Source: Roseiarcus sp963775575
GTDB taxonomy: Bacteria; Pseudomonadota; Alphaproteobacteria; Rhizobiales; Beijerinckiaceae
Length of the DNA stretch: 64,000 nucleotides
Direction: 5' to 3'
Assembly (NCBI GenBank): GCA_963775575.1
Contig: CAVZJG010000005.1
Location: 310,001-374,000 of the forward strand
Shown: positions 1-8,518 of the stretch, piece by piece
How positions within the stretch are numbered: the first letter of the stretch is position 1
Layout: the number at the start of each line of letters is the position of its first letter
The notes under the pieces: model-generated
The model's database searches: none
Told to the model about the DNA's origin: nothing
What the model saw: only the letters and a program-made list of their open reading frames with translations
Made by a program: the position numbers and the translations under genes

Positions 1-2
1 CG

Positions 3-1511
3 CCGGACGCCGCCACGGCGCGCGCCGCGCTGATGGAGCGCGCCTGGCCGGCGCGCGACATGGCGCCGCTGATCGCGCTGATCGCCGATCCGCGCCACAC
101 GCTGGCCGAAGACGGAACGATGCGTCTTTCCGACGCGCAGGCGCGCGCCATTCTGGAATTGCGTCTGGCGCGGCTCACCGCGCTCGGGCGCGACGAGATC
201 GCCGAGGCGCTGAACAAGCTGGCGGTGGAGATCGCCGACTATCTCGGCATCCTAGGGTCGCGCGCGCGCCTGATGGGCATCATTCGCGACGAGCTGACGG
301 CGGTGAAGGCCGCCTTCGCCAATCCGCGCCGCACCGAGATTCTCGACAGCGAAGCCGACATGGACGACGAGGATCTGATTCAGCGCGAGGACATGGTCGT
401 GCTGGTCAGCCACGGCGGCTACATCAAGCGCATTGCGCTTTCGACCTATCGCGCCCAGCGGCGCGGCGGCAAGGGCCGCTCGGGCATGGCGACGCGCGAG
501 GAGGATTTCGTCGCCCGGCTGTTCGTCGCCTCGACGCATCAGCCGGTGCTCTACTTCTCCTCCAAGGGGCAGGTCTACAAGGAGAAGGTGTGGCGCCTGC
601 CGCTTTCGGCGCCGCAATCGCGCGGCAAGGCGCTGGTCAACCTGCTGCCGCTCGAACCGGGCGAGCGCGTCACCACCATCATGCCGCTGCCCGAGGACGA
701 AGCAAGCTGGGACTCGCTCGACGTGATGTTCGCCACCACCAGCGGCGCGGTGCGGCGCAACAAGCTGTCGGACTTCGCCCAGGTCAATCGCGCCGGCAAA
801 ATCGCGATGAAGCTCGACGAGGGCGAGGCCATCGTCGACGTGCAGGTCTGCTCCGAGGCGGATGACGTGCTGCTGACGACGGCGCTCGGCCAGTGCATCC
901 GCTTCGGCGTCGACGACGTGCGCGTCTTCAAGGGCCGCGACTCGATGGGCGTGCGCGGCGTCAGCCTCGCCGAGGGCGACGCCGTGATCTCGCTGGCGAT
1001 CCTGCGCGAGTTCGACGCGACGAGCGAAGAGCGCGCCGCCTATCTGAAGATGCGCCGCGCGATGGCCGGCGAGACGGCGGAAGAGGCCAACGGCGAGACC
1101 GACGGCGAAGGCGAGGCGCCGGCGACGGACGCCGCTCTGAGCCCCGATCGTTACGCGGAGATGTCGGCCGCCGAACAGTTCATCTTGACGGTGTCCGAGA
1201 ACGGTTACGGCAAGCGCACGTCGTCGTTCGAGTATCGGCTGGCCGGGCGCGGCGGCAAGGGCATCGTCGCGATGGCGGTCAACGCCCGCAACGGCAAGCT
1301 GGTCGCCTCGTTCCCCGTCGAACACGGCGACGAAATCATGCTGGTGACCGACGGCGGCCAGCTCATCCGCTGCCCGGTCGAGGGCATCCGGGTCGCCGGC
1401 CGCGCGACGCAAGGCGTCATCGTGTTCGACACCGCCGAGCAGGAGCGCGTGGCCTCGGTCGAGCGCATTTCCGAGCCGGAGGGCGAGGAGGAAGCGGGCG
1501 AGGGCGGCTGA
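3..1511 (+). CDS. gyrA: DNA gyrase subunit A, C-terminal part (5' end outside window)
   Basis: GyrA forms the A2B2 gyrase that introduces negative supercoils. Only the end of the breakage-reunion region and the C-terminal DNA-wrapping domain are here; the frame is open to the left edge, so the true start lies outside. The diagnostic GyrA box (QRRGGKG) is encoded near 456-476. It is followed by repeated blades of the beta-pinwheel, for example the segments with YFSSKGQVYK, FATTSGAVRRNK and LTTALGQCIRF. An acidic, Glu-rich insertion separates two late blades, and the protein ends in an acidic tail (EEEAGEGG), both common in alphaproteobacterial GyrA. The next gene is convergent, with no U-rich terminator between them. 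The GyrA box excludes ParC. Confidence 0.97.
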   Translation, partial: PDAATARAALMERAWPARDMAPLIALIADPRHTLAEDGTMRLSDAQARAILELRLARLTALGRDEIAEALNKLAVEIADYLGILGSRARLMGIIRDELTAVKAAFANPRRTEILDSEADMDDEDLIQREDMVVLVSHGGYIKRIALSTYRAQRRGGKGRSGMATREEDFVARLFVASTHQPVLYFSSKGQVYKEKVWRLPLSAPQSRGKALVNLLPLEPGERVTTIMPLPEDEASWDSLDVMFATTSGAVRRNKLSDFAQVNRAGKIAMKLDEGEAIVDVQVCSEADDVLLTTALGQCIRFGVDDVRVFKGRDSMGVRGVSLAEGDAVISLAILREFDATSEERAAYLKMRRAMAGETAEEANGETDGEGEAPATDAALSPDRYAEMSAAEQFILTVSENGYGKRTSSFEYRLAGRGGKGIVAMAVNARNGKLVASFPVEHGDEIMLVTDGGQLIRCPVEGIRVAGRATQGVIVFDTAEQERVASVERISEPEGEEEAGEGG

Positions 1512-1610
1512 CCGGCCTCGCCGGCCTGCGCAGGCGCGCCCGGCGCGTCTCGACGCGCCGTCTCGACGGCGGCGCGGGGAAAGCTCGGAGGGCGGCGGCG
1601 GCTCTTCCCG

Positions 1611-2042
1611 TCACTGGGCGTTCGGCGCGCCCTTGGCGGCGGCGGCCGGAGGCGTCAGTTCGAACGTCGCGTTGAGGCTCGCGTTGACGATCCGCTGCGA
1701 TCCGCCGAATTCGGCGTTCATCATTTGCCCGACGCGGCGATCGTTGACGTTGGCGCTCATATTGAGTTGGCCGACGCGGCAATCGCTCTTGAACGCCGCC
1801 GCCAGGACGTCGCATTCGCGATTGGCGATTTCGCCGAGCGACTGGTTGGCCTGGGCGAGGGCTTTGGTCACTTCCGTCGTCGGCGCCGACGGATCGACAG
1901 CGATGCGCGCCTGAAAATTGGCGGTGACGACGATCGGCTTGGCGCTCGCGTCGCCGGCGGGACCGGCCTCTTGCGCAAGCGCCGGCGCGGCCGCGCACAC
2001 GGCGAGGCTCAAGCTCAACCAAGCGGCGATTCGAAGTTTCAT
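1611..2042 (-). CDS. Small secreted protein of unknown function
   Basis: The predicted product has 143 aa. The reading frame extends further upstream, but the ATG at 2042 was chosen because it begins a clear Sec signal peptide (MKLRIAAWLSLSLAVCAAAP, cleavage after ALA-QE). The mature part is about 120 aa, with two cysteines 11 residues apart (ECD and DCR) that could form a periplasmic disulfide, and an Asn-rich middle. It ends in an Ala/Pro-rich tail. I do not recognise a family. It is convergent with gyrA and divergent from coaD. A periplasmic location is inferred from the signal peptide alone. Confidence 0.75.
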   Translation of the reverse strand: MKLRIAAWLSLSLAVCAAAPALAQEAGPAGDASAKPIVVTANFQARIAVDPSAPTTEVTKALAQANQSLGEIANRECDVLAAAFKSDCRVGQLNMSANVNDRRVGQMMNAEFGGSQRIVNASLNATFELTPPAAAAKGAPNAQ

Positions 2043-2256
2043 CGGCTTTCTCCCGGTCGGCCGTCGACGGCGCTGTCGCCGAAACGGATATAGGCCCCTC
2101 GCGGACCCTCGTCGTCGTCGGTCCGTTTTCGTAGTGAACGATCCTTTGCGAGGCCGGCGAAAAGATGGCCGCTCGAAGGCGGCTTCGAGCCGGCGAGCGG
2201 GCGCGACGATCAGCGCGCTCTTGCCGCGGCCGGGGCGGCGGGTTAACGCTAACGCC

Positions 2257-2757
2257 ATGGCGCGCGTCGCATTCTATTCGGGTTCGTTCGATCCGCTCAC
2301 CAACGGCCATCTCGACGTCATCGAGCGCGCGGCGGCGTTGTGCGACCGGCTGGTGGTCGGCGTCGGAACCAATCCCAACAAGACGGCGCTGTTCTCGACC
2401 GAGGAGCGGCTGGCGATGATCCGCGACGCGGCGACGGCGTCGGCGGCGCGCGTCGGCTGCGCGCTGGAGACGGTCGCGTTCTCGGGGCTGGCGATCGAGG
2501 CGGCGCGGGCGGCGGGCGCTTCGATCATCGTGAGGGGCTTGCGCGATTCCACCGATTTCGACTTCGAGATGCAGATGGCGGGCATGAACGGCGCCCTGGC
2601 GCCGGAAATCCGCACGGTGTTCCTGCCCGCCTCCTCGCCGGTCAGGCCCATCACCGCGACGCTGGTGCGCGAGATCGCGGCGATGGGCGGCGACGTCGCG
2701 CCGTTCGCGCCGCCCAATGTCGTGGCCGCGCTGAAGGCGAAGTTCCCCGCGCGCTGA
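2257..2757 (+). CDS. coaD: Pantetheine-phosphate adenylyltransferase
   Basis: CoaD transfers AMP from ATP to 4'-phosphopantetheine, giving dephospho-CoA in the penultimate step of cytoplasmic CoA synthesis. The 166-aa product has the usual family length. It starts with the nucleotidyltransferase signature YSGSFDPLTNGHLD, which carries the T/HxGH adenylate-binding motif. It also has IIVRGLRDSTDFDFE and the C-terminal SSPVRPITATLVREIA, which resembles the ISSTxxR motif with Pro and Thr replacements. The ATG at 2257 is the only start that leaves the Rossmann strand RVAFYSGSFDP at the N terminus; upstream codons in the frame are not family-like. It is divergent from the secreted-protein gene and convergent with the FmdB-like gene. 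Confidence 0.96.
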   Translation: MARVAFYSGSFDPLTNGHLDVIERAAALCDRLVVGVGTNPNKTALFSTEERLAMIRDAATASAARVGCALETVAFSGLAIEAARAAGASIIVRGLRDSTDFDFEMQMAGMNGALAPEIRTVFLPASSPVRPITATLVREIAAMGGDVAPFAPPNVVAALKAKFPAR

Positions 2758-2770
2758 GCGCCGAACGCGC

Positions 2771-3016
2771 TCAGGCGTCGGCGAAGGCCCCGCAGGCGCC
2801 GCCGCCGCAGCAGGCGCCCATTTCGGCGCCGCACAGCGCCAGTTCGCCGCCCTCGCGCGCGCTCGTCTCGCCGCCCTTGTTCGGCGAGGCGATCAACGAC
2901 AGCCGCTGCTCGAGGTCGGCGCTGTCGCACGCCTTGCAGAGCGGCGTTTCGCCGGACATGACGAGCGTCTGGAACTCCTCGCCGCAGGCGCGGCAGCGAT
3001 AGGCGAAAAGGGGCAC
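2771..3016 (-). CDS. FmdB-family zinc-ribbon protein
   Basis: Small FmdB/YhfH-type zinc-ribbon protein of 81 aa. Two CxxC pairs (CRAC and CKAC) make the zinc knuckle typical of the family, followed by a variable tail that here is Cys/Gly-rich (GACCGGGACGAF). The annotated start is a GTG at 3016, because family members begin Met-Pro-hydrophobic-Tyr/Phe just before YRC; the longer frame starting at 3037 adds seven atypical residues. The function of the family is unsettled; FmdB was named as a putative regulator of amidase/formamidase genes. It stands alone, convergent with coaD. Confidence 0.8.
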   Translation of the reverse strand: MPLFAYRCRACGEEFQTLVMSGETPLCKACDSADLEQRLSLIASPNKGGETSAREGGELALCGAEMGACCGGGACGAFADA

Positions 3017-3143
3017 GAGGGGCGACTCCACGATCACGATCCGGCATTGCCGATGTGTCGGTTGCGGGCCGGGATTTCAAGCCTGATCACCGGCGGCGTC
3101 GCGCATTCTTGACGACGGCGGCGTCGTATGGTCCCCCTCGGCC

Positions 3144-3800
3144 ATGAACGCGCCCCTTTGGCCGCTGCTGGCGACCGGTTTTCTGCTGGGATGGTCGGTC
3201 GCCTGGCCGCCGGGGCCGATCAACGCCGAGAGCGCCCGCCGCTGCCTCGCCGGCGGCTTCTGGGCGGGGTTTTCGATGCTGCTCGGCGCCTGCTCCGGCG
3301 ATGCGTTGTGGGCGGTGCTGGTCTCGCTCGGAATCGGCTTTCTGTTTGTCGCCCCGCTGGCGCGCACGATCATGGGCGTCGTCAGCGTCGCGCTGCTGGT
3401 CGCCTTGAGCTTCATCTTTTTGCGCGGCGCCTGGCGCGCGTCGCGAGCCCCGCGTCCCGCCGCCGCGGCGCCGCCGCGCTTCGACTCGCGGCGCGCCGGT
3501 TACCTGCTCGGCGCCGGAATGGCGCTGACCAGCCCGTGGAACGTCGCCTTCTGGCTCGCGGCGATCGGGCGGCCGGAGATGGCCGGCTACCACCTGGCCG
3601 AACTGCTGACGATGGCGGCGGCGGTGCTCGCCGGCGCGCTGACTTGGGGGATCATCTGGGCGAGCTCGGTCACGCTCATCGGCCGGCGCGCCGGTTCCGG
3701 CGATTCCGGCCGCTGGTGGACCTTCGGCGTCGATCTCGCCACCGGCGCGCTGATGGCCGCCTTCGCGCTTGCGTCGGCGATGCGGCTGATCGGCGGCTAG
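3144..3800 (+). CDS. LysE/RhtB-family membrane exporter
   Basis: A 218-aa integral membrane protein with about six hydrophobic segments. The N terminus has the family pattern WSVAWPPGPINAESARRCLAG, matching the conserved PGP motif of LysE/RhtB amino-acid or small-metabolite exporters. A second half begins after a basic, Ala/Pro-rich loop (near residues 98-115), with GAGMALTSPWNVAFWLA matching the conserved NP-x-N region. The substrate cannot be told from the sequence. Downstream lies a repeat-bearing gap and then the restriction-modification locus, so this gene marks the left edge of the conserved chromosome there. Confidence 0.85.
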   Translation: MNAPLWPLLATGFLLGWSVAWPPGPINAESARRCLAGGFWAGFSMLLGACSGDALWAVLVSLGIGFLFVAPLARTIMGVVSVALLVALSFIFLRGAWRASRAPRPAAAAPPRFDSRRAGYLLGAGMALTSPWNVAFWLAAIGRPEMAGYHLAELLTMAAAVLAGALTWGIIWASSVTLIGRRAGSGDSGRWWTFGVDLATGALMAAFALASAMRLIGG

Positions 3801-3936
3801 CGGCGGCGGGCGGACCGGTTCGTGGGCCAGTTGGAATTTCGGGAGTTGGCCGGAAGCGGAATGGCGATTTCCGGGCGATAGAAAGCGAAAGCGGACGTTC
3901 AACCGGCGTGAGCAAAACGGCATAGTTCGACGCGCC

Positions 3937-3968
3937 GCGACCATCGGCTGAGCGGCCAAGTTGGGCGC
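3937..3968. repeat. 32-bp direct repeat, left copy, flanking the R-M locus
   Basis: GCGACCATCGGCTGAGCGGC followed by CAAGTTGGGCGC. The copy at 7903-7934 differs at only two positions and has the same orientation. The 15-bp core GGCTGAACGGCCAAG recurs at 49271-49285, so the unit belongs to a dispersed family. Sequence just left of this copy (about 3888-3911, with AAAGCGGACGTTCAAC) is also partly shared, in the other orientation, with about 7878-7893. Confidence 0.75.
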
Positions 3969-4027
3969 CGCCAAGTCATTTGCGCTTGCCAAGAATTCGC
4001 GACGTAGCGCCGGACGGCGAGCGCTCG

Positions 4028-4312
4028 CTAGGCCGCTTCCAGCCGCCGGATTTCCGTCTCGAACTCGAAGCGCAACTGCGCGGCCTCCTCGTCCGGGAGC
4101 CAGTTCGTCATCTGCGGAAAGACGGTGCGCCAGTAGAGCGTGCGGCGCGCGTCCCACGGAAAGCTCTGCGCCGCGCGGACCTGAGCGAGCACGCGCAACA
4201 GCTCGGCGCGCACCTCGTCCGGGTCGGCGCGATACACCCCCGGCGACACTTCGAAGCGCCGAAGCTCCGGCTGGCTTTCGCCGAACAGGTCCAGTTGAGC
4301 GGGGCGCGTCAT
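4028..4312 (-). CDS. Small protein beside the R-M gene, with a clamp-binding-like N terminus
   Basis: A 94-aa protein of unknown family. Residues 6-10 read QLDLF, which matches the consensus pentapeptide (QL[SD]LF) by which bacterial proteins bind the beta sliding clamp. The rest is charged and probably helical, with a Trp/Arg-rich middle (SFPWDARRTLYWRTVFPQM) and an acidic, helical C terminus. It lies 62 nt downstream of the R-M gene on the same strand and inside the same pair of direct repeats, so it may be co-transcribed with it. No start alternative competes with the ATG at 4312. Its role is unknown; the clamp motif is an observation, not proof of binding. Confidence 0.65.
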   Translation of the reverse strand: MTRPAQLDLFGESQPELRRFEVSPGVYRADPDEVRAELLRVLAQVRAAQSFPWDARRTLYWRTVFPQMTNWLPDEEAAQLRFEFETEIRRLEAA

Positions 4313-4374
4313 GGCGGGCGGATCGTTCTCGTCTCGCAGGGAATCGGTCGGTCGAGTGTGCCATAGGACGCGGG

Positions 4375-7300
4375 CTATGGCGACGGCTCGTCATCCGTTG
4401 TCCCCGACTCCTGTTCTCTGTCGGCGACGGCGACGAGCGGCCCCGCCACGATCCGCTCCAGCAAGTCGGCTTGACGCGGCTCGAGCGCGACCAGCCGGCC
4501 CAGCACGTTGAGGAGGTTGAGTAGGTCCTCGGTGTATTCGGCGAGCCAGCCGTCGGGCTGGATTTTTTCGAGCGGCGAAGGGGGACGCTTGTCGCCGATC
4601 AGCGGCTTGGTCCGGTCGCGCCGGCGGTAGCTGAACCACTGGTCGAGCACATTCTTGCCGGAAATCTCGTAGTCGCGCATGGCCGGCGTGACGTTCTCGA
4701 CGAAGCCCTTGCCGACGACGAGGCGCCGCTTGGCCGGGTCGTAATCCATGATCTCCGGCAACGGCTCGGGCGCGCCGGGAATGGCGCCGTCGGCGGGAAT
4801 GTATGCCGCCTCTTCCTTCGGAAGGCGCGGCGGGCCTTTCGGCCGGCCGGCGGCCGGGTCGACGAAACGCTCGCCGTAGCAATGCAGCCAGACCACTTCG
4901 CGCCCGAGCGCGACGGCTTCGTCGAACAGCGTCTTGTCCGCCGTCAGCGGGACGCGCAGGCCCGGTCGCACGAGATCGGCCCGGAAGCGCGCGGTGAAGG
5001 CCGGGTGCGCCATGACCGCCGCGATATAGGCGACGAGATTCTCGGCGACGACCGCCGCGCCCTGCGCCTTGGCCAGCGCCAGCAACACGTCCGCGCGCAC
5101 GTTCGATTGCCTCGCCTGCGCATCTGCCCAGAGCGGAAAAACGCGGCCGCCAAAAGAACCTTTGTAGTGGTGCAGGTCCGGGATCGCTCCGCACAACGTG
5201 AGCGCTGGCCCGGATGTCGGCGAATGCGCGTCGAGCGCGGTCACAAAAACCTGCTTGTCCGACCACGCCTTCCACAAAGTCGGATTCGGGCGATTGATCA
5301 GCCGATTGTCGGGTATGATCCACTGGCGATCGAGGCTCCGAAACGCATAACGCATCGGCGCAATCGCTTTCGACTTGTCGCTCGCGACCGAATGCGAGCG
5401 AAACTCGTGCCCCGCCAGCCCGACCTTCGAAGCTTTCGTCGAAGTCTTGTCGCCGCCTTCATGCGGATGAAACAGCTCTTCCCTTTTTGTCTCGTCCTTC
5501 TCGTTGACCAGCCGATCCCAACGCCTTTCTAGCGTCTCCCTGTCAGGCGCCATGATCCACGTTCGGCCGGGCATGACGCCCGAGCCGTTGTAGGCGAACA
5601 GGCCGCGCAACGGCGCGAAATCCGCCCACTTCCCGCCGACCTCCGGCAGGAAGGGCGCGCGCCAGTCGGCGGGACAGTCGATCCAATCCTTGGAGTTGAG
5701 CGACAGTCCCGCGAGCGCCTTGAACTTCTGTTCCCGCTTGCCCTTCGCCAGCGCGCGAAACCGCACATGCGCCGGCTTCTTCTCGTCCTTTCCGAGCTTG
5801 CGCGCCGCGAGCACGATGCAGACCGGCTGTTGCACGCCCTGGAAAATGCGCGTCGGCACATCGGGTTGATGGCCTTCGGGCGAACAATCGATCACCCAAA
5901 TGTCCGAGCACGTTCGGCGTAGGTCGTCGCGCATTCTCTCGAAGCCTGGACCATTGAGAAAGCCGGCGACCGTGATGAAACAGATGATGCCTTCTTCGTC
6001 GGAATCCGGCGCTCCGGTCGCGGCGAAACGCCCTGAGCCGAAAACCTTCAGCGTCGCCCAGCGCCAAAAATAGACGTAGAGATTCTTCAGGTGCTTGCCG
6101 TGCGCGCCGACGCCCCACTCGGCCGGCGCCTTCCAGCGGTCGAGCGGCGCGTGAAGCTCGCCGCCCGCGCCCTTTTCGATCCAGCCGCCGCGCCCTTCCG
6201 CCGCGTTCTTGTAGGGCGGATTGCCGATGACGACGGTGATCGGCTGCTCGCGCTTGACCTTGTTCGCCTCGCGCCGCGATTTGGCGATCGCCTCGACGAT
6301 CTGCGGCAGTTGCTCCTCCTCGACGAAGGGATTGCCGAGCGTGTCGGTGATGAACAGGTTGAGTTCGGGCGGCGTCGCTTTTGTCGCTTTCGTCAACGTC
6401 CGCATTTCCGCCAGCAGGCGCAATTGCGCTACGGCGAACGGGCCGAATTGCAATTCAAAGCCGAACAACCGTTTTGCCGCCGCAGCGATCGCCGGGCCGA
6501 CGGCGCCCGCGCCCTGATCAGCCTCGACGTTGGCGGCGATGCGCCTGAGCGCGCCGAGCAGGAACGTGCCCGTGCCGACCGCGGGATCGGCGAGCGTCAC
6601 GTCGGATGAGGCGAGCCCCGCCGCCCGCTCGAACAGAGGCCCGCGCAAAGCCTGATCGACGAGGTTCACCATCGCGCCGACGACTTCCGGCGGCGTGTAG
6701 TAAGAGCCCGTCAGCTTGCGCAGTCGGTTGTCGTAGACCTCCAGAAAATGCTCATAGAAATAGAGCCAAGCTTCCGGCTTGTCCTTGCTGAGCGTCGACC
6801 AGTTCACTTCGTTCAGAACGCGCGTCAGCGTGCCGAGCGACGTTTTCAGCGACTGCTGGTTGGCTTCGTCCTCGGTTAGGACATTGAGCGCTGTGCCTAT
6901 CAGCGTATTCGTTTTCTTGAGCTTGATCGCCGCCAGTTCGACGCCGTCCTTCAGCGGGATGTCGAAGGCGCGCGCCATCAAAAGGCCGAAGGTCACGGCC
7001 TGCGCGTAGCCGTCGGCGAATTGCGCGTCGCTGGCCTCGGGAAACAGCAGCTTGCGCCAGTCTTCCTTGAGATGTTGCAGGCTGCCGTGACCCGCCGCCA
7101 TCTCCTCCAGAACCTCATCCCGCAACAGGCGACAGAGGCGGGCGCTGGTGTGCGCGAGCGCCTTGACGCTGGCTGGCGGTTGCGGCGTCCAGCTCAGAAA
7201 GTCCGCGACCAGCGCGCGCAGCGCCTCCGGCGCTTTCAGCTTCGCGCCGGACGTCTCGACGTCGCCTTCTAGCAGGACGATCTTCGCGGCGAGTTCGCCG

Positions 7301-7689
7301 TCGCGCCAGAGGCTGTATCCGTTGCCGTCGGTATAGACGAGGTTAGGTAGAGACTTGAGTTTGGCCCATTGCCCCTTGTCGTGCGGGTCGGAGAATTTGC
7401 GCGGGTCGCAGCCCTTGCCCGGCGCCTTGACCTCGATGAAGCCGACAAGCGCATTGGCGACGCTGACCGCGTAGTCCGGCCGGGTCTGCAAATGCGACAG
7501 CGTCGTTTCGCCGACGAGCGACAGGCCGCCCGGCGCGAGGTCGTCGAGCGCGGCGAGGCCGTGGAATAGCCCCTCAAGCGGCGCACGGAGCTGATCTTCG
7601 GGGGCCCCGGAAACTGCGGGATTGTCCAATTTGGCCCGGGCTTCGGCGCCGAAGGCCGAGACGACGCCCGCGAATGTCGTTTTTTGCAA
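4375..7689 (-). CDS. Single-polypeptide restriction-modification enzyme (type IIG/ISP-like)
   Basis: A 1104-aa protein combining nuclease, N6-adenine methyltransferase and specificity regions. The N terminus carries a PD-(D/E)xK-like core: D72 in RPDYAV and E86-V-K88 in GFIEVKAPG. The methyltransferase follows, with GSYYTPPEVV (328-337), SAM-binding motif I ADPAVGTGTF (367-376) and catalytic NPPY (490-493). The C-terminal third resembles the type ISP target-recognition domain (DRQWIIPDNRLINRP, IPDLHHYKGSFGGRVFPLW). No SF2 helicase motifs are present, unlike LlaGI-class type ISP enzymes, so a type IIG-like architecture is more likely. The start is a TTG at 7689 with a weak ribosome site and is uncertain. 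It would methylate and cleave DNA in the cytoplasm. It sits between housekeeping genes, within direct repeats. Confidence 0.85.
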   Translation of the reverse strand: MQKTTFAGVVSAFGAEARAKLDNPAVSGAPEDQLRAPLEGLFHGLAALDDLAPGGLSLVGETTLSHLQTRPDYAVSVANALVGFIEVKAPGKGCDPRKFSDPHDKGQWAKLKSLPNLVYTDGNGYSLWRDGELAAKIVLLEGDVETSGAKLKAPEALRALVADFLSWTPQPPASVKALAHTSARLCRLLRDEVLEEMAAGHGSLQHLKEDWRKLLFPEASDAQFADGYAQAVTFGLLMARAFDIPLKDGVELAAIKLKKTNTLIGTALNVLTEDEANQQSLKTSLGTLTRVLNEVNWSTLSKDKPEAWLYFYEHFLEVYDNRLRKLTGSYYTPPEVVGAMVNLVDQALRGPLFERAAGLASSDVTLADPAVGTGTFLLGALRRIAANVEADQGAGAVGPAIAAAAKRLFGFELQFGPFAVAQLRLLAEMRTLTKATKATPPELNLFITDTLGNPFVEEEQLPQIVEAIAKSRREANKVKREQPITVVIGNPPYKNAAEGRGGWIEKGAGGELHAPLDRWKAPAEWGVGAHGKHLKNLYVYFWRWATLKVFGSGRFAATGAPDSDEEGIICFITVAGFLNGPGFERMRDDLRRTCSDIWVIDCSPEGHQPDVPTRIFQGVQQPVCIVLAARKLGKDEKKPAHVRFRALAKGKREQKFKALAGLSLNSKDWIDCPADWRAPFLPEVGGKWADFAPLRGLFAYNGSGVMPGRTWIMAPDRETLERRWDRLVNEKDETKREELFHPHEGGDKTSTKASKVGLAGHEFRSHSVASDKSKAIAPMRYAFRSLDRQWIIPDNRLINRPNPTLWKAWSDKQVFVTALDAHSPTSGPALTLCGAIPDLHHYKGSFGGRVFPLWADAQARQSNVRADVLLALAKAQGAAVVAENLVAYIAAVMAHPAFTARFRADLVRPGLRVPLTADKTLFDEAVALGREVVWLHCYGERFVDPAAGRPKGPPRLPKEEAAYIPADGAIPGAPEPLPEIMDYDPAKRRLVVGKGFVENVTPAMRDYEISGKNVLDQWFSYRRRDRTKPLIGDKRPPSPLEKIQPDGWLAEYTEDLLNLLNVLGRLVALEPRQADLLERIVAGPLVAVADREQESGTTDDEPSP

Positions 7690-7902
7690 GGAGCGCCCCG
7701 AATCGAACGAGCATCGAGAACCGATCGAGGATTGATTGTTGGTCCGGCGCAGGCGGCGTCGTCAAGGCGGCTGGCGTGGACCTGCCAGGTTGGCGACACT
7801 TTGTCCGGGTCCGCGAGGGACCGAACCCGCGGGCTCAGCGTTGGCTTTCCGCCCACAGTAGCCGAGAGGGCCCGTTGGCTCAACGTCCGCTTTAGAGGTG
7901 TT

Positions 7903-7934
7903 GCGGCCATCGGCTGAACGGCCAAGTTGGGCGC
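7903..7934. repeat. 32-bp direct repeat, right copy, flanking the R-M locus
   Basis: GCGGCCATCGGCTGAACGGC followed by CAAGTTGGGCGC, the partner of 3937-3968. The stretch 7690-8029 between the R-M start and ribH carries no other gene I can support. It contains this repeat and more repeat-like sequence at about 7860-7900. Confidence 0.75.
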
Positions 7935-8029
7935 AGAACGGTCGTTCAAACTGACCCACTGCTCCGGCCCACCTTGCCTCGCGCGCCGCTCCCCTCTATG
8001 GCAGGGCCGCCGATTTCGAGCAGGATCCG

Positions 8030-8518
8030 ATGGCCGAACCGCAGCGCGCTCGCGCCGCCGCGCCCCGACTGACGGGCGGGCGCATTCTCATCGTCGAGGC
8101 GCGCTATTACGACGCGATCGGCGCCATGCTGCTGGCGGGCGCCCGCGCCGCGATCGAGTCGGCCGGCGCGACCGGCGATGTGATCGACGTGCCCGGCGCG
8201 CTGGAGATTCCCGCCGGCATCGCCATCGCGCTCGACGCCGCGAGCGCCGCGGGGCGCCCGTACGACGGCGCGGTGGCGCTCGGCTGCGTCGTCCGCGGCG
8301 AGACCTATCACTTCGAGATCGTCGCCGGGGAGTCGGCGCGCGCGCTGATGGACATGGCGGTCGCGCGCAAGCTCGCGCTGGGCAACGGCGTTCTCACCGT
8401 CGAAACGCTCGCCCAGGCGGAGGAGCGCGCCGATCCCGAGCGCGGCGACAAGGGCGGCGAGGCCGCGCGCGCGGCGCTGACTCTCGCCGCGCTCAAGCGC
8501 GCGGGCGGCGCGCGATGA
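8030..8518 (+). CDS. ribH: 6,7-dimethyl-8-ribityllumazine synthase
   Basis: Catalyses condensation of 5-amino-6-ribitylaminouracil with 3,4-dihydroxybutanone phosphate, the penultimate step of riboflavin synthesis. The 162-aa product has family motifs in order: ILIVEARYYD, DVIDVPGALEIPAGI (substrate-binding loop), VALGCVVRGETYHFEIVAGE (with the catalytic His) and LGNGVLTVETLAQAEERA. The ATG at 8030 follows an AGGA-containing ribosome site. The stop codon overlaps the nusB start (ATGA at 8515-8518), the usual alphaproteobacterial ribH-nusB arrangement, so the two are translationally coupled. ribD and ribE are not next to it. Confidence 0.97.
   Translation: MAEPQRARAAAPRLTGGRILIVEARYYDAIGAMLLAGARAAIESAGATGDVIDVPGALEIPAGIAIALDAASAAGRPYDGAVALGCVVRGETYHFEIVAGESARALMDMAVARKLALGNGVLTVETLAQAEERADPERGDKGGEAARAALTLAALKRAGGAR

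Noticed and set aside
252..1412. Long minus-strand open frame opposite gyrA (386 aa); similar frames opposite rnr (9846-12203), topA (16326-17759), hemA and hemE (24348-26084) and the phospholipase gene (51399-53018)
   Set aside because: They are compositional shadows in GC-rich DNA. They lack family motifs, ribosome sites and signal or membrane patterns, and lie wholly over strongly recognised genes.
7574..7765. An extra small gene upstream of the R-M enzyme
   Set aside because: It overlaps the R-M start in another frame and is low-complexity.
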